Shown here in pieces: positions 22,268 to 31,134 of a DNA stretch of 31,466 bases (position 1 is the stretch's first letter; the number at the start of each line of letters is the position of its first letter). The position numbers and the translations under genes are program-made. The stretch is taken from IMG/VR virus record IMGVR_UViG_3300036770_000418, positions 1 to 31,466 of that record; one strand, 5' to 3'. The notes below the pieces were generated by a model, which was given only the letters and a program-made list of their open reading frames with translations, had not been told where the DNA came from and did not search any database. The DNA is from a virus.

Positions 22268-23656
22268 ATGGCTGTCTCCATACCCATTGTCTCCGAGTTT
22301 GATAGCAAAGGCATCAAGTCGGCTATTGCTGAGTTCAAGTCGCTCGAGGGCGCTGGCGCTAAAGCCAAGTTCGCACTGACCAAAGCTGCCGTACCAGCGA
22401 CCGCTGCAATAGGTGCCCTGGCTGGTGTCATCGGTGTGTCTGCCAAGGCCGCGATGGAGGATGCAGCCGCACAGGATCACCTTGCAGGCGTTATGCGTCG
22501 CGCCGGTATGGCAACCGATGAACAGATTGCCTCGACGGAAGCGTTTATTTCGGCTCAATCCAGATTGACCGCGACCACGGATGACGAATTGAGGCCAGCG
22601 ATGGCAACCCTGGTCAATGCGGTAGGTGAAGCCAACTACGCCCAAGAGCTGCTTGTCAAAGCCCAGGACATCGCAGTTTCGACAGGCACCGATCTGGCGA
22701 CAGTCACCGACGCAATGGCAAAGGCTGCCAACGGCAACATGAAGGCGCTGGGGAACCTTGACCCATACGTCAGGCAGATGATCAAAGGTGGCGCTGAATT
22801 TGATGAGGTGATGCAGGCGTTGGAGATTCACACAGGCGCTGCAAGTCAGGCTGCCGAAACGCAGGCAGGCAAGATGAAAAACCTGCAAATTCAATTCGGT
22901 GAAGCTCAAGAATCGATTGGTGCTGCGTTCCTGCCGGTGCTCACTGCGTTGGTTGAGAAGTTGATACCTGTCGCCACGTGGATGCAGGAAAACACAAAAG
23001 TGGTGCTGATTCTGATGGGCGTGGTGGGCGGCCTCGCCGGTGCAATCCTTGCCATCAACGCGGCAATGAAGGTGTATCAAGCCACGCTCGTAGTCGTCAA
23101 GGTCGCCCAGGCTGCGCTGAATTTTGTGATGGCAGCCAACCCAATCGGCGTGGTCGTGATCGCCATCGCAGCCTTGGTCGCAGCATTGGTGCTCGCGTAC
23201 AACAAATCCGAGACGTTCCGCAACGCAATTGACGCAATGTTCAGTTTCATCAAGACCGCCATCGAGGGCTCGGTTGAATTCATTAAGGGCTACCTCAACA
23301 CCGTGCTTGGGTTCTACAAGAGCATTTTTAACGGCATCGCAAAGCTGTGGAATAGCACTGTCGGCAAGCTGTCATTCAAAGTGCCCGACTGGGTGCCTGG
23401 GCTCGGCGGCAAAGGCTTCAGCGTGCCGCAAATACCGATGCTGGCTGAAGGCGGCATCGTGACCGGGCCGACCTTGGCGATGATTGGTGAAGCAGGCCCA
23501 GAGGCCGTAGTGCCGCTGTCAAAGATGGGTCAGATGGGCAACATCACCATCAACATCAATTCGACCGTCGCTGATGATCGCCTGGGCGACATCATCGTCA
23601 ACGCAATCAGGCAATACAACCGGCGCAGCGGCCCAGCACAAATAGCGGTCGCCTGA
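22268..23656 (+). CDS. Tape measure protein (unit 2)
   Basis: 462 residues, exactly the length of the unit 1 protein, so both strains should have tails of equal length (about 70 nm). Changes are conservative and several lie in the hydrophobic region (NTKVVLIL, GVVVIAIAAL, SVEFIKG). The C-terminal LAEGGIVTGPTLAMIGEAGP segment is kept. TGATG overlap with the next gene. Confidence 0.9.
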   Translation: MAVSIPIVSEFDSKGIKSAIAEFKSLEGAGAKAKFALTKAAVPATAAIGALAGVIGVSAKAAMEDAAAQDHLAGVMRRAGMATDEQIASTEAFISAQSRLTATTDDELRPAMATLVNAVGEANYAQELLVKAQDIAVSTGTDLATVTDAMAKAANGNMKALGNLDPYVRQMIKGGAEFDEVMQALEIHTGAASQAAETQAGKMKNLQIQFGEAQESIGAAFLPVLTALVEKLIPVATWMQENTKVVLILMGVVGGLAGAILAINAAMKVYQATLVVVKVAQAALNFVMAANPIGVVVIAIAALVAALVLAYNKSETFRNAIDAMFSFIKTAIEGSVEFIKGYLNTVLGFYKSIFNGIAKLWNSTVGKLSFKVPDWVPGLGGKGFSVPQIPMLAEGGIVTGPTLAMIGEAGPEAVVPLSKMGQMGNITININSTVADDRLGDIIVNAIRQYNRRSGPAQIAVA

Positions 23657-24912
23657 TGGCTGCCAACGTAGTCCAGGCAGGTTCGTACCTGCTCGAGCTT
23701 GACACCGGCTTTGATTACAACTCGTTCAGGCTTGATGACGCAACCAAGGGCGTGCTGAACAACACCACGTACACGCTCGGCCCCAATGTGACGTTTGCAG
23801 ACATCACCGACTATGTGCGTGAGGTGACCTACCGGCGCGGCAGACGCAACATTGATGACCAATTCTCGGCAGGCACATTGTCATTCGAGATGATTGACGA
23901 AACAGGCATCCTCGGCCCATACGACACAAACAGCCCCTATTACGATCCGACCAACGACAAGCCGGGCCTCGCCCCGATGCGTAAAGTGCGCCTCAGCCGT
24001 GCAGGCGAATACCTGTTCATCGGGTATGTCATGTCTTACACCTACGAGTTCGCCCTGGCTGGCTACAACAGCGTGTCGGTGTCATGCGCCGACGATTTCT
24101 ACCTGTTGAGCCAGACACAGATGGCGGCATTCAACCCCAGCTCACAAACCAGCGGCGCACGCATCACCACGGTGCTGGCGTTGCCCGAGGTGGATTACAC
24201 CGGCACAACCAATGTCGCCACCGGCACGGTGAATCTGGGTCACGACTCGAGCTACAACGTTGCGGCAGGCACCAACACGTTGCAGTATCTCAATGCAATC
24301 AACGAAGCGGAGCAGGGCCGACTGTTCATGTCGCGTGATGGCGTATTGACCTTCCAGGAACGCATAGGAGCCACGCTAAGCGGCTCGGTCATCACGTTCG
24401 CTGATGATGGCACCGCAAGCGCCTACGACCGCGTGGACATTGAATTTGATGCCGATGGCGTTGTCAACCGGGCATACGTGGCAGGGCTAAACAACAACAC
24501 GGCAACCGATGAAGACCTCAGCAGCCAAGCCACCTACTTCATTCAGTCAAAGTCGATCACAGGCAGCCTGCTGCACGACCAAGGCGAAATCGACGATTTG
24601 GCGGCCTACCTGCTTGAGCCTGAGCCATCACCGCGTTTTACAGCCGTAAGCACCAACTTTTCAATGCTGACCGACGCGGAACGCAACCTGGCAGCCCAGG
24701 TGGACATCGGTGACACCATCACTATCACCAAAGACATCACCGGCCTATCAAGCCTGACCTCCGAGCTGTCGGTCGAAGGCATCGAGGGCACCATCAGTTT
24801 CCAGTCAGGGCACCGAATCACCTATTTCACGGCCCCAACCACGGTCGTATTCCAGCTGATTCTTGATGATGTCGTGTACGGTCAGCTTGATGGCACGAAC
24901 GTATTAGGATGA
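23656..24912 (+). CDS. Minor tail protein / tail-tip hub (unit 2)
   Basis: 418 residues, same length as unit 1, with about ten or more substitutions spread along the protein (for example FSAGTLS, YDTNSPYY, MAAFNPSSQTSG, YNVAAGT, HDQGEIDDLAAYL). The higher rate than in the head proteins fits a surface part next to the replaced adhesin. Confidence 0.7.
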   Translation: MAANVVQAGSYLLELDTGFDYNSFRLDDATKGVLNNTTYTLGPNVTFADITDYVREVTYRRGRRNIDDQFSAGTLSFEMIDETGILGPYDTNSPYYDPTNDKPGLAPMRKVRLSRAGEYLFIGYVMSYTYEFALAGYNSVSVSCADDFYLLSQTQMAAFNPSSQTSGARITTVLALPEVDYTGTTNVATGTVNLGHDSSYNVAAGTNTLQYLNAINEAEQGRLFMSRDGVLTFQERIGATLSGSVITFADDGTASAYDRVDIEFDADGVVNRAYVAGLNNNTATDEDLSSQATYFIQSKSITGSLLHDQGEIDDLAAYLLEPEPSPRFTAVSTNFSMLTDAERNLAAQVDIGDTITITKDITGLSSLTSELSVEGIEGTISFQSGHRITYFTAPTTVVFQLILDDVVYGQLDGTNVLG

Positions 24913-24919
24913 TGACCTC

Positions 24920-26083
24920 ATGACTACGCCATTTCCCTTCGTAGCGTCGCAGGTGCTTACAGCACAGCAATTGAACGACATTACCAACTTGCCGATCAAC
25001 GACCAAACCGCAAGTTACACGCTTGTGGTCGGTGACGCTGGCAAGCGCGTCATTATGAACAATGCAGGCGCAACGACGATTACCGTCAACAATTCAGTAT
25101 TTACGACCGGCGACACAATTTTTATCGCAAACAAAGGCGCAGGCACCACGACGATTACGGCTGGTGCAGGCGTAACAATTAACACAGCCGGGTCACTTGC
25201 ATTGGCGCAATACGGAGGAGGCAGTCTCGTAGCCCTGTCTGCGTCAACCTTTGCTTTTTTTAGCGGTGCAGGTGCCACTTACGGCACCGCGACAGGCGGC
25301 ACATCAAGCAGTATCACAGTCGGCGGCATCAATTACACGTTGTTGACGTTCAGCAGCGATGGCAACCTTGTTGTGTCTCGGGCTGGGCTGTTTGACTGCT
25401 TGCTTATCGGCGGCGGCGGCGGCACAGGTAACTCAACAGCAAGTAGCGGTTCTGGTGGTGGCGGTGGTGGTGCCATCGTCGGCCTTGCCTCAACAACCAC
25501 CATTTACTTGCCTGCCGCAACTTACGCAGTCGATGTTGGGGCTGGCGGCGCAGGTGAGAGCAACGGTTTGGCTTCTTACATCGGGTCGGTTATTTCGGCG
25601 GCAGGTGGCGGTTCGGGCGCAATCGGCGCAAACGGTCTTGCACTAGAACGGGCATACGGTCACAACGGCGCATCTGGCGGCGGCGGCGGTAGTGCGCTAA
25701 ATAACGGTTTGACATACGGCTACCAAAAAACCGTTGACGATACGTTTGGCAACGATGGCGGCAACGGCTCTAACGGTTCGGCTGGCGGCGGCGGCGGCGG
25801 CGGGTATGCCTCAGCTGGCGGAAACGCCGCAACAAACACAGGCGGCGCAGGCGGCAACGGTGGAGACATCTCAACGTTTATCTCAGGTGCCACGGCTTAC
25901 CGCGCGGCTGGTGGCGGCGGTGGTGGGTCAACCGGCGGCGCGGCAGGCAACGGCGGTGTCGCAGGCAGCACAGGCAATGGCACTAACGCAACCACAGCAG
26001 GATCGGGCGCTGGTGGCAGCCACAACGGTGGCGCAAGCGCCAACGGTGCCGCTGGCATTGTGTATGTGAGGTTCAAGGTATGA
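24920..26083 (+). CDS. Glycine-rich tail adhesin, second specificity type (unit 2)
   Basis: 387 residues. The first 143 or so match unit 1 (two or three changes). From about base 25351 the glycine runs are arranged differently and the segments between them are unrelated in sequence (SSDGNLVVSRAGLFDCLLIG, then TTIYLPAATYAVDVGAGGAG, later ERAYGHNGASGG). The end GGIVYVRFKV-like motif (AAGIVYVRFKV) returns. A swap of the receptor-binding part while keeping the anchor and the last strand is the simplest reading. Its stop overlaps the next ATG, unlike unit 1. Confidence 0.75.
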   Translation: MTTPFPFVASQVLTAQQLNDITNLPINDQTASYTLVVGDAGKRVIMNNAGATTITVNNSVFTTGDTIFIANKGAGTTTITAGAGVTINTAGSLALAQYGGGSLVALSASTFAFFSGAGATYGTATGGTSSSITVGGINYTLLTFSSDGNLVVSRAGLFDCLLIGGGGGTGNSTASSGSGGGGGGAIVGLASTTTIYLPAATYAVDVGAGGAGESNGLASYIGSVISAAGGGSGAIGANGLALERAYGHNGASGGGGGSALNNGLTYGYQKTVDDTFGNDGGNGSNGSAGGGGGGGYASAGGNAATNTGGAGGNGGDISTFISGATAYRAAGGGGGGSTGGAAGNGGVAGSTGNGTNATTAGSGAGGSHNGGASANGAAGIVYVRFKV

Positions 26084-26307
26084 GCCAACTGACGTTCTAC
26101 GCCAAAGTCGAGGCAGGCATCGTCACCGACCTGCACTGCGTCACCTACGAGTTCATCGTCGCCAACCCCGACCGCTACGGCAACCCTGATTTATGGATCG
26201 AAGCGTTTTACGACAACACTGGTCGCGGCTATCCCGGCATCGGCTGGACATACGACGCCAACATTGACAAATTCATAGCCCCACAGCTACCGCTAGAGGT
26301 TGAATAA
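26080..26307 (+). CDS. Small accessory tail protein, type B (unit 2)
   Basis: 75 residues, at the place of the 80-residue type A protein but clearly different: MSQLTFYAKVEAGIVTDLHC, then NPDRYGNPDLW and GYPGIGWTYDANIDKFIAP. Both types share an AxVExGxV start and a GIG turn, so they may be remote relatives of one family in which a YD...F..P ending is frequent. Role unknown. Confidence 0.6.
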   Translation: MSQLTFYAKVEAGIVTDLHCVTYEFIVANPDRYGNPDLWIEAFYDNTGRGYPGIGWTYDANIDKFIAPQLPLEVE

Positions 26308-26483
26308 TGAAATGGCAATACATGCTCGAGGACTGGCTCAAAGCATTCGTCGCTGGATCCGTCGCCGTGCTTATCACAAGCGACTACAACGTCGAAGGCG
26401 CGCTAAAGGCAGGGCTAGCAGCCGTGCTGCCGTTGATTTACGCCTGGGCAAACACGAAAGACACTAGGTACGGTCGCAAGTGA
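26307..26483 (+). CDS. Holin-like small membrane protein (unit 2)
   Basis: 58 residues, ATG 26307 on the last base of the previous stop. Changes against unit 1 are mostly conservative (I/M, A/L, S/A, G/D, I/V, S/G, M/V, H/T) and leave the two hydrophobic stretches and the RYGRK tail. GTG of the endolysin overlaps the stop. Confidence 0.75.
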   Translation: MKWQYMLEDWLKAFVAGSVAVLITSDYNVEGALKAGLAAVLPLIYAWANTKDTRYGRK

Positions 26484-27037
26484 AGCTCGTAGTCAAGCCG
26501 GTACGGCTACCGGCTGACCTACGCAGCATCGAGTGGGGCAAGCTGCCCGACTACCTGTTGGTGCCGATCAGGCCTTACGGCAGGCTGCATCCGTTGGCTG
26601 CCCAGGCATGGGAGGCGATGCGAAAGGCCGCGCACCGCGACGGAATCAGACCACTGAAACCGACGAGCGTTGCAGACACGTATCGAAGCCTCGAGGTACA
26701 AGAGCGCGGATTCTTGGCGCGCTACACCACGGCACCGATTGAAAACAGCAAATCGATACGCACGTACAAAGGGCAAAAGTATTACCTGAAGCCAGGGCTG
26801 GCCCCGATGGCGGTGCCCGGTCGCAGCTTCCATAATCTTGGGCTGGCGGTTGATGTCAGCGATGCCAACGGTTTGCGCCTGCAATGGATGCGCGACAACT
26901 GCGACAAATACGGCTTCACTTGGGAGCTGCAATCCGAGCCATGGCACATACGGTATTTCATGGCAGAATCAATACCGGCAGCAGTTCAAGAATGGATTGA
27001 CTCGCATGCCAACAGAGATCTACGTAGCGCTAATTAG
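26480..27037 (+). CDS. Endolysin, M15 family carboxypeptidase-like (unit 2)
   Basis: 185 residues. Zinc and catalytic residues (His118, Asp125, Glu153, His156) are kept. Three changes from unit 1 (M/L at 10, T/V at 28, D/N at the last residue). Coupled to the holin by an overlapping GTG start, as in unit 1. Confidence 0.85.
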   Translation: MKLVVKPVRLPADLRSIEWGKLPDYLLVPIRPYGRLHPLAAQAWEAMRKAAHRDGIRPLKPTSVADTYRSLEVQERGFLARYTTAPIENSKSIRTYKGQKYYLKPGLAPMAVPGRSFHNLGLAVDVSDANGLRLQWMRDNCDKYGFTWELQSEPWHIRYFMAESIPAAVQEWIDSHANRDLRSAN

Positions 27038-27239
27038 CGCAATCGCCATCATCATTGCAGCCGGGCTACCGGCGTGGCTTATTGAGCGTGCACGCAAAGA
27101 AAACAGCTCGGATCACGCATACGTGCGTCGGATTCTTACTAGGGTGGAACGCAAGATTGACAATCACTTGGAGGATCACAGCAATGGGGCTACGCGACGA
27201 ATTGCAACCAAAAACGGAGAAATTGCAGACGTTGATTGA
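27006..27239 (+). CDS. Second lysis-type membrane protein, DUF2746-like (unit 2)
   Basis: 77 residues from ATG 27006. The membrane segment and RVERKIDNHLEDHS tail are identical to unit 1. All changes (V/A, G/A, D/N) fall in the 56-base overlap with the next gene, where both proteins tolerate them. Confidence 0.65.
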   Translation: MPTEIYVALISAIAIIIAAGLPAWLIERARKENSSDHAYVRRILTRVERKIDNHLEDHSNGATRRIATKNGEIADVD

Positions 27240-27399
27240 GTGGGTCAAAGCCCAACCCAACGCTGATGAATGGCATGACGTGCTGATGGATTACAGCTAC
27301 AGCCTTCGATCACTGGCCCAATTGTGTCTAAAGCACGGTGCACCTAAAGCAGTTACGCAAAACACGGTGCACAGATACCGCGAGCGCCATGCTTCGTGA
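27184..27399 (+). CDS. Small helix-turn-helix-like protein (unit 2)
   Basis: 71 residues, ATG 27184 with GGAGGA eight bases upstream. Changes from unit 1: A/G at 2, E/Q at 8, E/D, H/L and A/K, the last two just before the recognition-helix-like NTVHRYRERH, which itself is constant. Confidence 0.6.
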   Translation: MGLRDELQPKTEKLQTLIEWVKAQPNADEWHDVLMDYSYSLRSLAQLCLKHGAPKAVTQNTVHRYRERHAS

Positions 27400-28390
27400 C
27401 GAAGTGAACCAATTGCAATCTGCCGATCAGCTGCGCCAAGCATTGGCGCGCACGCAGCAGGCGCTGGTCAAAGCCAAGTTCGCCAAGGATGAGCTCATTA
27501 GCGCGGTGTATCAGGCCGCCAAGGATGCGGCCCTGGCGGTTGACCCGGTACGAATCAAGCCGATAGCCAAAGACAAACGCACAGGCAAGCCTGAGGTCGC
27601 CCTGGTGCATTTGACCGATTGGCAGTACGGCAAGAAAACGGTGAGCTACGGCCCGACTACGTGCGCGCAACGCATTGAGCAGTTCATTGACAAGACCATC
27701 CACATCACGGACATTCAGCGCAAACATCATCCGGTCAGGGAGGTGTACGTGCTGCTCGGTGGCGACATGGTGGAGGGCTTAGGCATTTTCCCAGGTCAGG
27801 TGTACGAGGTGCACGCACACCTGTATGAGCAGCTGTTCACGGTGTCGCAGATTATCACGCAGTCGATCACGACGCTGGCACAGCACTTTGAAAAGGTGCA
27901 CGTGGTATGCGAGTACGGCAACCACGGCAGGCTCGGTCGCAAGGGCGAGATGCCCGGTGGCGACAACATTGACCGCATCGCCTACGAGATTGCACGCGAC
28001 AAATGCAAAGGGCTAACGGCCTCTTGGCAGAGCTCGGGCGACTGGTATCAAATTGCGCGCATCGGCAACTACAAGGCGCTGCTCGTGCACGGTGACGAGA
28101 TCAAGAGCTTCGGCGGCAACACACCGGCATTCGGCATCCTGCGTAAGGTCAACGCTTGGGCCGGTGGCGTCATCGAGGAATTTACCGACTGCTACATGGG
28201 GCACTGGCACACACCCATGAGCCTGACCATGGGCAACGGCAATCGAATCTTTGTGACCGGCTCGCCAGAGTCGCACAATGAATACGCACGCGAATTTGTG
28301 GCTGCGACAGGCAAGCCCAGCCAACGCCTACATTTCATTGATCCAGCCAAGGGCCGCGTGGCGGCAGAATACGTCGTATGGCTCGACTAG
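27389..28390 (+). CDS. Calcineurin-like metallophosphoesterase (unit 2)
   Basis: 333 residues from ATG 27389. All metal-binding motifs (TDWQYG, GGDMVEG, GNHGR, VHGD, GHWHT) are as in unit 1, with four conservative changes elsewhere. This includes the Gln in the first motif, so that variant is a property of the family and not an error. Confidence 0.85.
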   Translation: MLRDEVNQLQSADQLRQALARTQQALVKAKFAKDELISAVYQAAKDAALAVDPVRIKPIAKDKRTGKPEVALVHLTDWQYGKKTVSYGPTTCAQRIEQFIDKTIHITDIQRKHHPVREVYVLLGGDMVEGLGIFPGQVYEVHAHLYEQLFTVSQIITQSITTLAQHFEKVHVVCEYGNHGRLGRKGEMPGGDNIDRIAYEIARDKCKGLTASWQSSGDWYQIARIGNYKALLVHGDEIKSFGGNTPAFGILRKVNAWAGGVIEEFTDCYMGHWHTPMSLTMGNGNRIFVTGSPESHNEYAREFVAATGKPSQRLHFIDPAKGRVAAEYVVWLD

Positions 28391-28656
28391 ACGCTTACCC
28401 ACTCGTGCGAGTCACTTGGCACGACGCCTACACGCTGGGCAATAACGAATGGCGCGACCTGGATGACATTAAGGATGAGCCCTGCGTGGTGTATTCGGTC
28501 GGATACTGGCTAAAACGCAAACGCTCGAGGCACCTGGTATTGATACAGAGCTGTGCCGACGATGAGCAGGTTGACAACGTGCTACTGATACCCATGGGCA
28601 TGGTCAAAAAGGTCGAACGGCTGAGAATCCCCCACAAGCCCCGAAAAGCTCGCTAA
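28378..28656 (+). CDS. Conserved phage protein of unknown function (unit 2)
   Basis: 92 residues, identical to the unit 1 protein except N/D (RDLDDIKD). It starts in the last codons of the metallophosphoesterase. No function recognised. Confidence 0.75.
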   Translation: MARLDAYPLVRVTWHDAYTLGNNEWRDLDDIKDEPCVVYSVGYWLKRKRSRHLVLIQSCADDEQVDNVLLIPMGMVKKVERLRIPHKPRKAR

Positions 28657-28687
28657 GGTCAAATACATGGGATTGGAGGCCCATAAC

Positions 28688-28897
28688 ATGACAACACCAC
28701 AGGTAATTACCTACGAAATACTGACCGGGTACTGCACGGACACGATGCAGGAATTCCACCTCGTAGTATTCAGGCACGACACAGGCCGCATCAAGCGCGC
28801 CCAATTGCGCATGCGCAACACGCCCGAATCCGACTGGAGCGACCCATTAGAGCTAAAACACCTACCGGGCGAACCCACACACCCGAGCGCCGCATGA
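28688..28897 (+). CDS. Unknown small protein (unit 2)
   Basis: 69 residues, ATG 28688 with GGAGG eight bases before it; K/T is the only change from unit 1. The conserved GGAGG and ATG support this start over the ATG seven codons upstream. The stop overlaps the lysozyme-like start. Confidence 0.65.
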   Translation: MTTPQVITYEILTGYCTDTMQEFHLVVFRHDTGRIKRAQLRMRNTPESDWSDPLELKHLPGEPTHPSAA

Positions 28898-29406
28898 ACC
28901 CCCTAGTCACCATCGGCGCATGCGCGTCGCTAATCATCGGCGGCGTCGGACTTGCGCTCACCCCAGAGCAGCCACTAGACCCTTGGTCGCCAGCGGTGTC
29001 ATCGACCGCCTACATACCGCCCACGACCGAGGCACCGCTGGCAACCCCACAGAATGGCACCATTGCCCCCTACGAAGGCCCAGGATGCGCCGAATGGGCG
29101 CCCCTAGCCCTTGAGGCAGGCTTCACGCCCAGCGACCTGCCAACGGCGCTACAGGTCATGGAGCTCGAATCCATGTGCCTACCAGACGTCATAGGCGACA
29201 ACGGCGAATCATTCGGCTTGATGCAAATAAACAGCTTTTGGTGCCAACCCAGCCGGTACTGGCCCGAGGGCTACCTGCAGGCATTCGGCCTGGTCAACGA
29301 CTGCTCAGACCTGATGCAGCCGCGCACCAACCTGATCGTCGCCTGGCACATCGCAGCCAACCACGGATGGCCCAACTGGACAACGTATGACAGCATCGAT
29401 GAGTGA
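28894..29406 (+). CDS. Membrane-anchored lysozyme-like (SLT-type) muralytic protein (unit 2)
   Basis: 170 residues. Catalytic Glu92 and the GLMQIN motif are kept. Changes concentrate in the N-terminal anchor (LVTIGACASL), the Pro/Thr-rich linker and the last residues (YDSIDE), which fits a conserved enzyme on a loosely constrained tether. Confidence 0.75.
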   Translation: MNPLVTIGACASLIIGGVGLALTPEQPLDPWSPAVSSTAYIPPTTEAPLATPQNGTIAPYEGPGCAEWAPLALEAGFTPSDLPTALQVMELESMCLPDVIGDNGESFGLMQINSFWCQPSRYWPEGYLQAFGLVNDCSDLMQPRTNLIVAWHIAANHGWPNWTTYDSIDE

Positions 29407-29500
29407 CTGGCTCGTATGGGGCGTGTTTTTGGGTTACTTCATCACAGCGTTCATTTACCTTGTCGTGACATCGGAGGACAGCAGCGATGACAAGACCTGA
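29399..29500 (+). CDS. Tiny single-span membrane peptide (unit 2)
   Basis: 33 codons: MSDWLVWGVFLGYFITAFIY then LVVTSEDSSDDKT. It has one hydrophobic span and an acidic tail, where the unit 1 peptide has a mixed basic/acidic tail. Same start position relative to the lysozyme-like gene and same overlap with the next gene. Marked divergence at constant hydrophobic design. Confidence 0.6.
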   Translation: MSDWLVWGVFLGYFITAFIYLVVTSEDSSDDKT

Positions 29501-29834
29501 TCCGGGCGACGCCGCCTACAGGGCATGGCAACTCACCAAGAATGGTGAACGTATGGCGCAATACGGACACCCTTGGGATGATTACACCATGGTTCGCCGC
29601 ATCTTTGGTGTGCTTACCAACTTCAAGCACAACCTGACGGTGCAAGAGGCAATCATGTTCATGGTCGCGGTGAAACTTGCCAGGCTGATGACATCGCTCG
29701 ACCGCGAGAAACTGCACGAGGATTCACTGATTGACGCAATTGGCTACCTGAACTGTTTGCACATGGTGGATGCGAAAGACAATCTCGTGGATGCCCCATT
29801 GCACATCGTTGGCGACATGTGGATTGACAAATGA
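29487..29834 (+). CDS. DUF6378-like conserved phage protein (unit 2)
   Basis: 115 residues; two residues shorter at the N-terminus than in unit 1 (MTRPDPGD against MAATRPDPGD). GGAGG at about 29473 precedes ATG 29487. From TKNG onwards nearly unchanged. Confidence 0.7.
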   Translation: MTRPDPGDAAYRAWQLTKNGERMAQYGHPWDDYTMVRRIFGVLTNFKHNLTVQEAIMFMVAVKLARLMTSLDREKLHEDSLIDAIGYLNCLHMVDAKDNLVDAPLHIVGDMWIDK

Positions 29835-30169
29835 CAAGCCCACAGAAACGCAAAGGCCACGCAGCTGAGCGTGCCGTGGTCAAGTGGTTACGCACATTCG
29901 GTGTTAAAGCTGATCGAGTGCAAGCCGGTCGGCAAGACGACCGAGGCGACATCGATGGCTTGCCTGGCATCATCATTGAGGTCAAAGACCGCAAGACCCA
30001 CAGCTTTGAGGACTATTTCAAGCAGCTACGCAGACAAATACAAAACGCCGACGCATTCACAGGCGTAATCATTCTCAAACGCCCAGGCAAAACCGATGTC
30101 GCTGACTGGATTGCCTGCATGCCTGCTTACGAGTGGATCAACCTAATCAAACTTGTGGAGGACAAATGA
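29831..30169 (+). CDS. PD-(D/E)XK nuclease, Holliday-junction-resolvase-like (unit 2)
   Basis: 112 residues with Glu13, Asp40, Glu50 and Lys52 kept; one change from unit 1 (FKQL for FNQL). ATGA overlap with the DUF6378-like gene. Confidence 0.8.
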   Translation: MTSPQKRKGHAAERAVVKWLRTFGVKADRVQAGRQDDRGDIDGLPGIIIEVKDRKTHSFEDYFKQLRRQIQNADAFTGVIILKRPGKTDVADWIACMPAYEWINLIKLVEDK

Positions 30170-30792
30170 GTTTCAACCTTGACAATTACGTCGATGTGCC
30201 TACTCGACTACGCATGGCGCTACAAAAGTATCCAGATTTGCGCGTGCAAGAATCCCAGCCGGTATTCCGTGAGATTGGCACAAAGCTTTACATTGAGATT
30301 CGCTGCACAGTATGGCGTGACAAAGACGATCAGCTGCCGTGCATTGCATTCTGTTGGGAGCCATTCCCTGGAACTACGCCATACACACGCGATTCGGAGC
30401 AGATGAACGCCTCAACATCGGCCTTGGGGCGTGCCCTGGGCATGATGGGCTTTGGCATTGACACCAAGATGGCAAGCAAGCAAGAGGTGCTTGCACGCCA
30501 GCCAGCAGTCGAGGTCAAGACCGAAACAGCCACATATGACGATGGCAGCCCGGTGCCCGACCCATTTGATGACAAGCCGCAAAAGACCAACGTGGTCAAC
30601 ATCCGTGACCCGAAGGCGGTGGCGTCTGCTAAACAGGTCGGCATGATTCGAGCCTTGGCACGAACAAAGAACATCCCAGCTGGGGCAGGCGTAATCAAAG
30701 CCGTGTCAGAAGTAATCGGGCGTGACCTGCTCGTGCTCGAGGAGCTCACCAAGGGAGAGGCATCAGCCGTAATCACCGCTTGGAAAAACTGA
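30166..30792 (+). CDS. ERF-like single-strand annealing protein (unit 2)
   Basis: 208 residues from ATG 30166 (GGAGGACAA just before it). Two changes from unit 1 (E/Q at 20 and E/D in the acidic linker). The core TSALGRALG motif and the helical C-terminus are identical. Confidence 0.78.
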   Translation: MSFNLDNYVDVPTRLRMALQKYPDLRVQESQPVFREIGTKLYIEIRCTVWRDKDDQLPCIAFCWEPFPGTTPYTRDSEQMNASTSALGRALGMMGFGIDTKMASKQEVLARQPAVEVKTETATYDDGSPVPDPFDDKPQKTNVVNIRDPKAVASAKQVGMIRALARTKNIPAGAGVIKAVSEVIGRDLLVLEELTKGEASAVITAWKN

Positions 30793-30898
30793 AGTAAACC
30801 AATCGCATTGGTGCGTTCAGGCCGCGTGACCTGATGTAGGTGCAAATCCTCGGTGACTCATCATCATCAGTTAGCCCATCAGAAGGGCGTGTCAGTCC
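30793..30898 (+). other. Conserved non-coding segment with two hairpins (after unit 2)
   Basis: Same element as at 15107. Hairpin 1: ACCAAT 30798-30803 / ATTGGT 30807-30812. Hairpin 2: TCAGG 30817-30821 / CCTGA 30830-30834. Only one base differs from the other copy over the whole segment. Confidence 0.5.
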
Positions 30899-31009
30899 AT
30901 GCAAACAGATCCATTGCGTGGCGAGTGTGAACCGTGCTTCATCAACGGTCGGGTTGGAGCCCGGGGGCACTACGCCCAGAGACACACACTCGAGCAACAC
31001 TCGGGCTAG
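30899..31009 (+). CDS. 36-residue C2H2 zinc-finger-like microprotein (before the third unit)
   Basis: Same length and frame as at 15213, with FI in place of LL after Cys13 and TAG in place of TAA as stop. All Cys and His ligands are kept. The three coding changes in 111 bases preserve hydrophobicity and the stop, as expected for a translated gene. Confidence 0.55.
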   Translation: MQTDPLRGECEPCFINGRVGARGHYAQRHTLEQHSG

Positions 31010-31134
31010 ACATACCGAACACATACCGCAAACAAACGCCCCCCTACCCCTACCTCGCCTAGGATGTGATGAGACTCAACGCAATGCATCCAGGGCAACC
31101 CGAGCGCAGCGAGGGGCGCCAGTAAAAACCCCCC
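31010..31134 (+). promoter_or_regulatory. Direct repeat and GC-rich control/cos candidate (before the third unit)
   Basis: Repeat units ACATACCGAA (31010-31019) and ACATACCGCA (31021-31030), again 11 bases apart, followed by a C-rich tract with a one-base insertion relative to the other copy. From TACCTCGCC to the HNH ATG the two copies are identical. Confidence 0.4.
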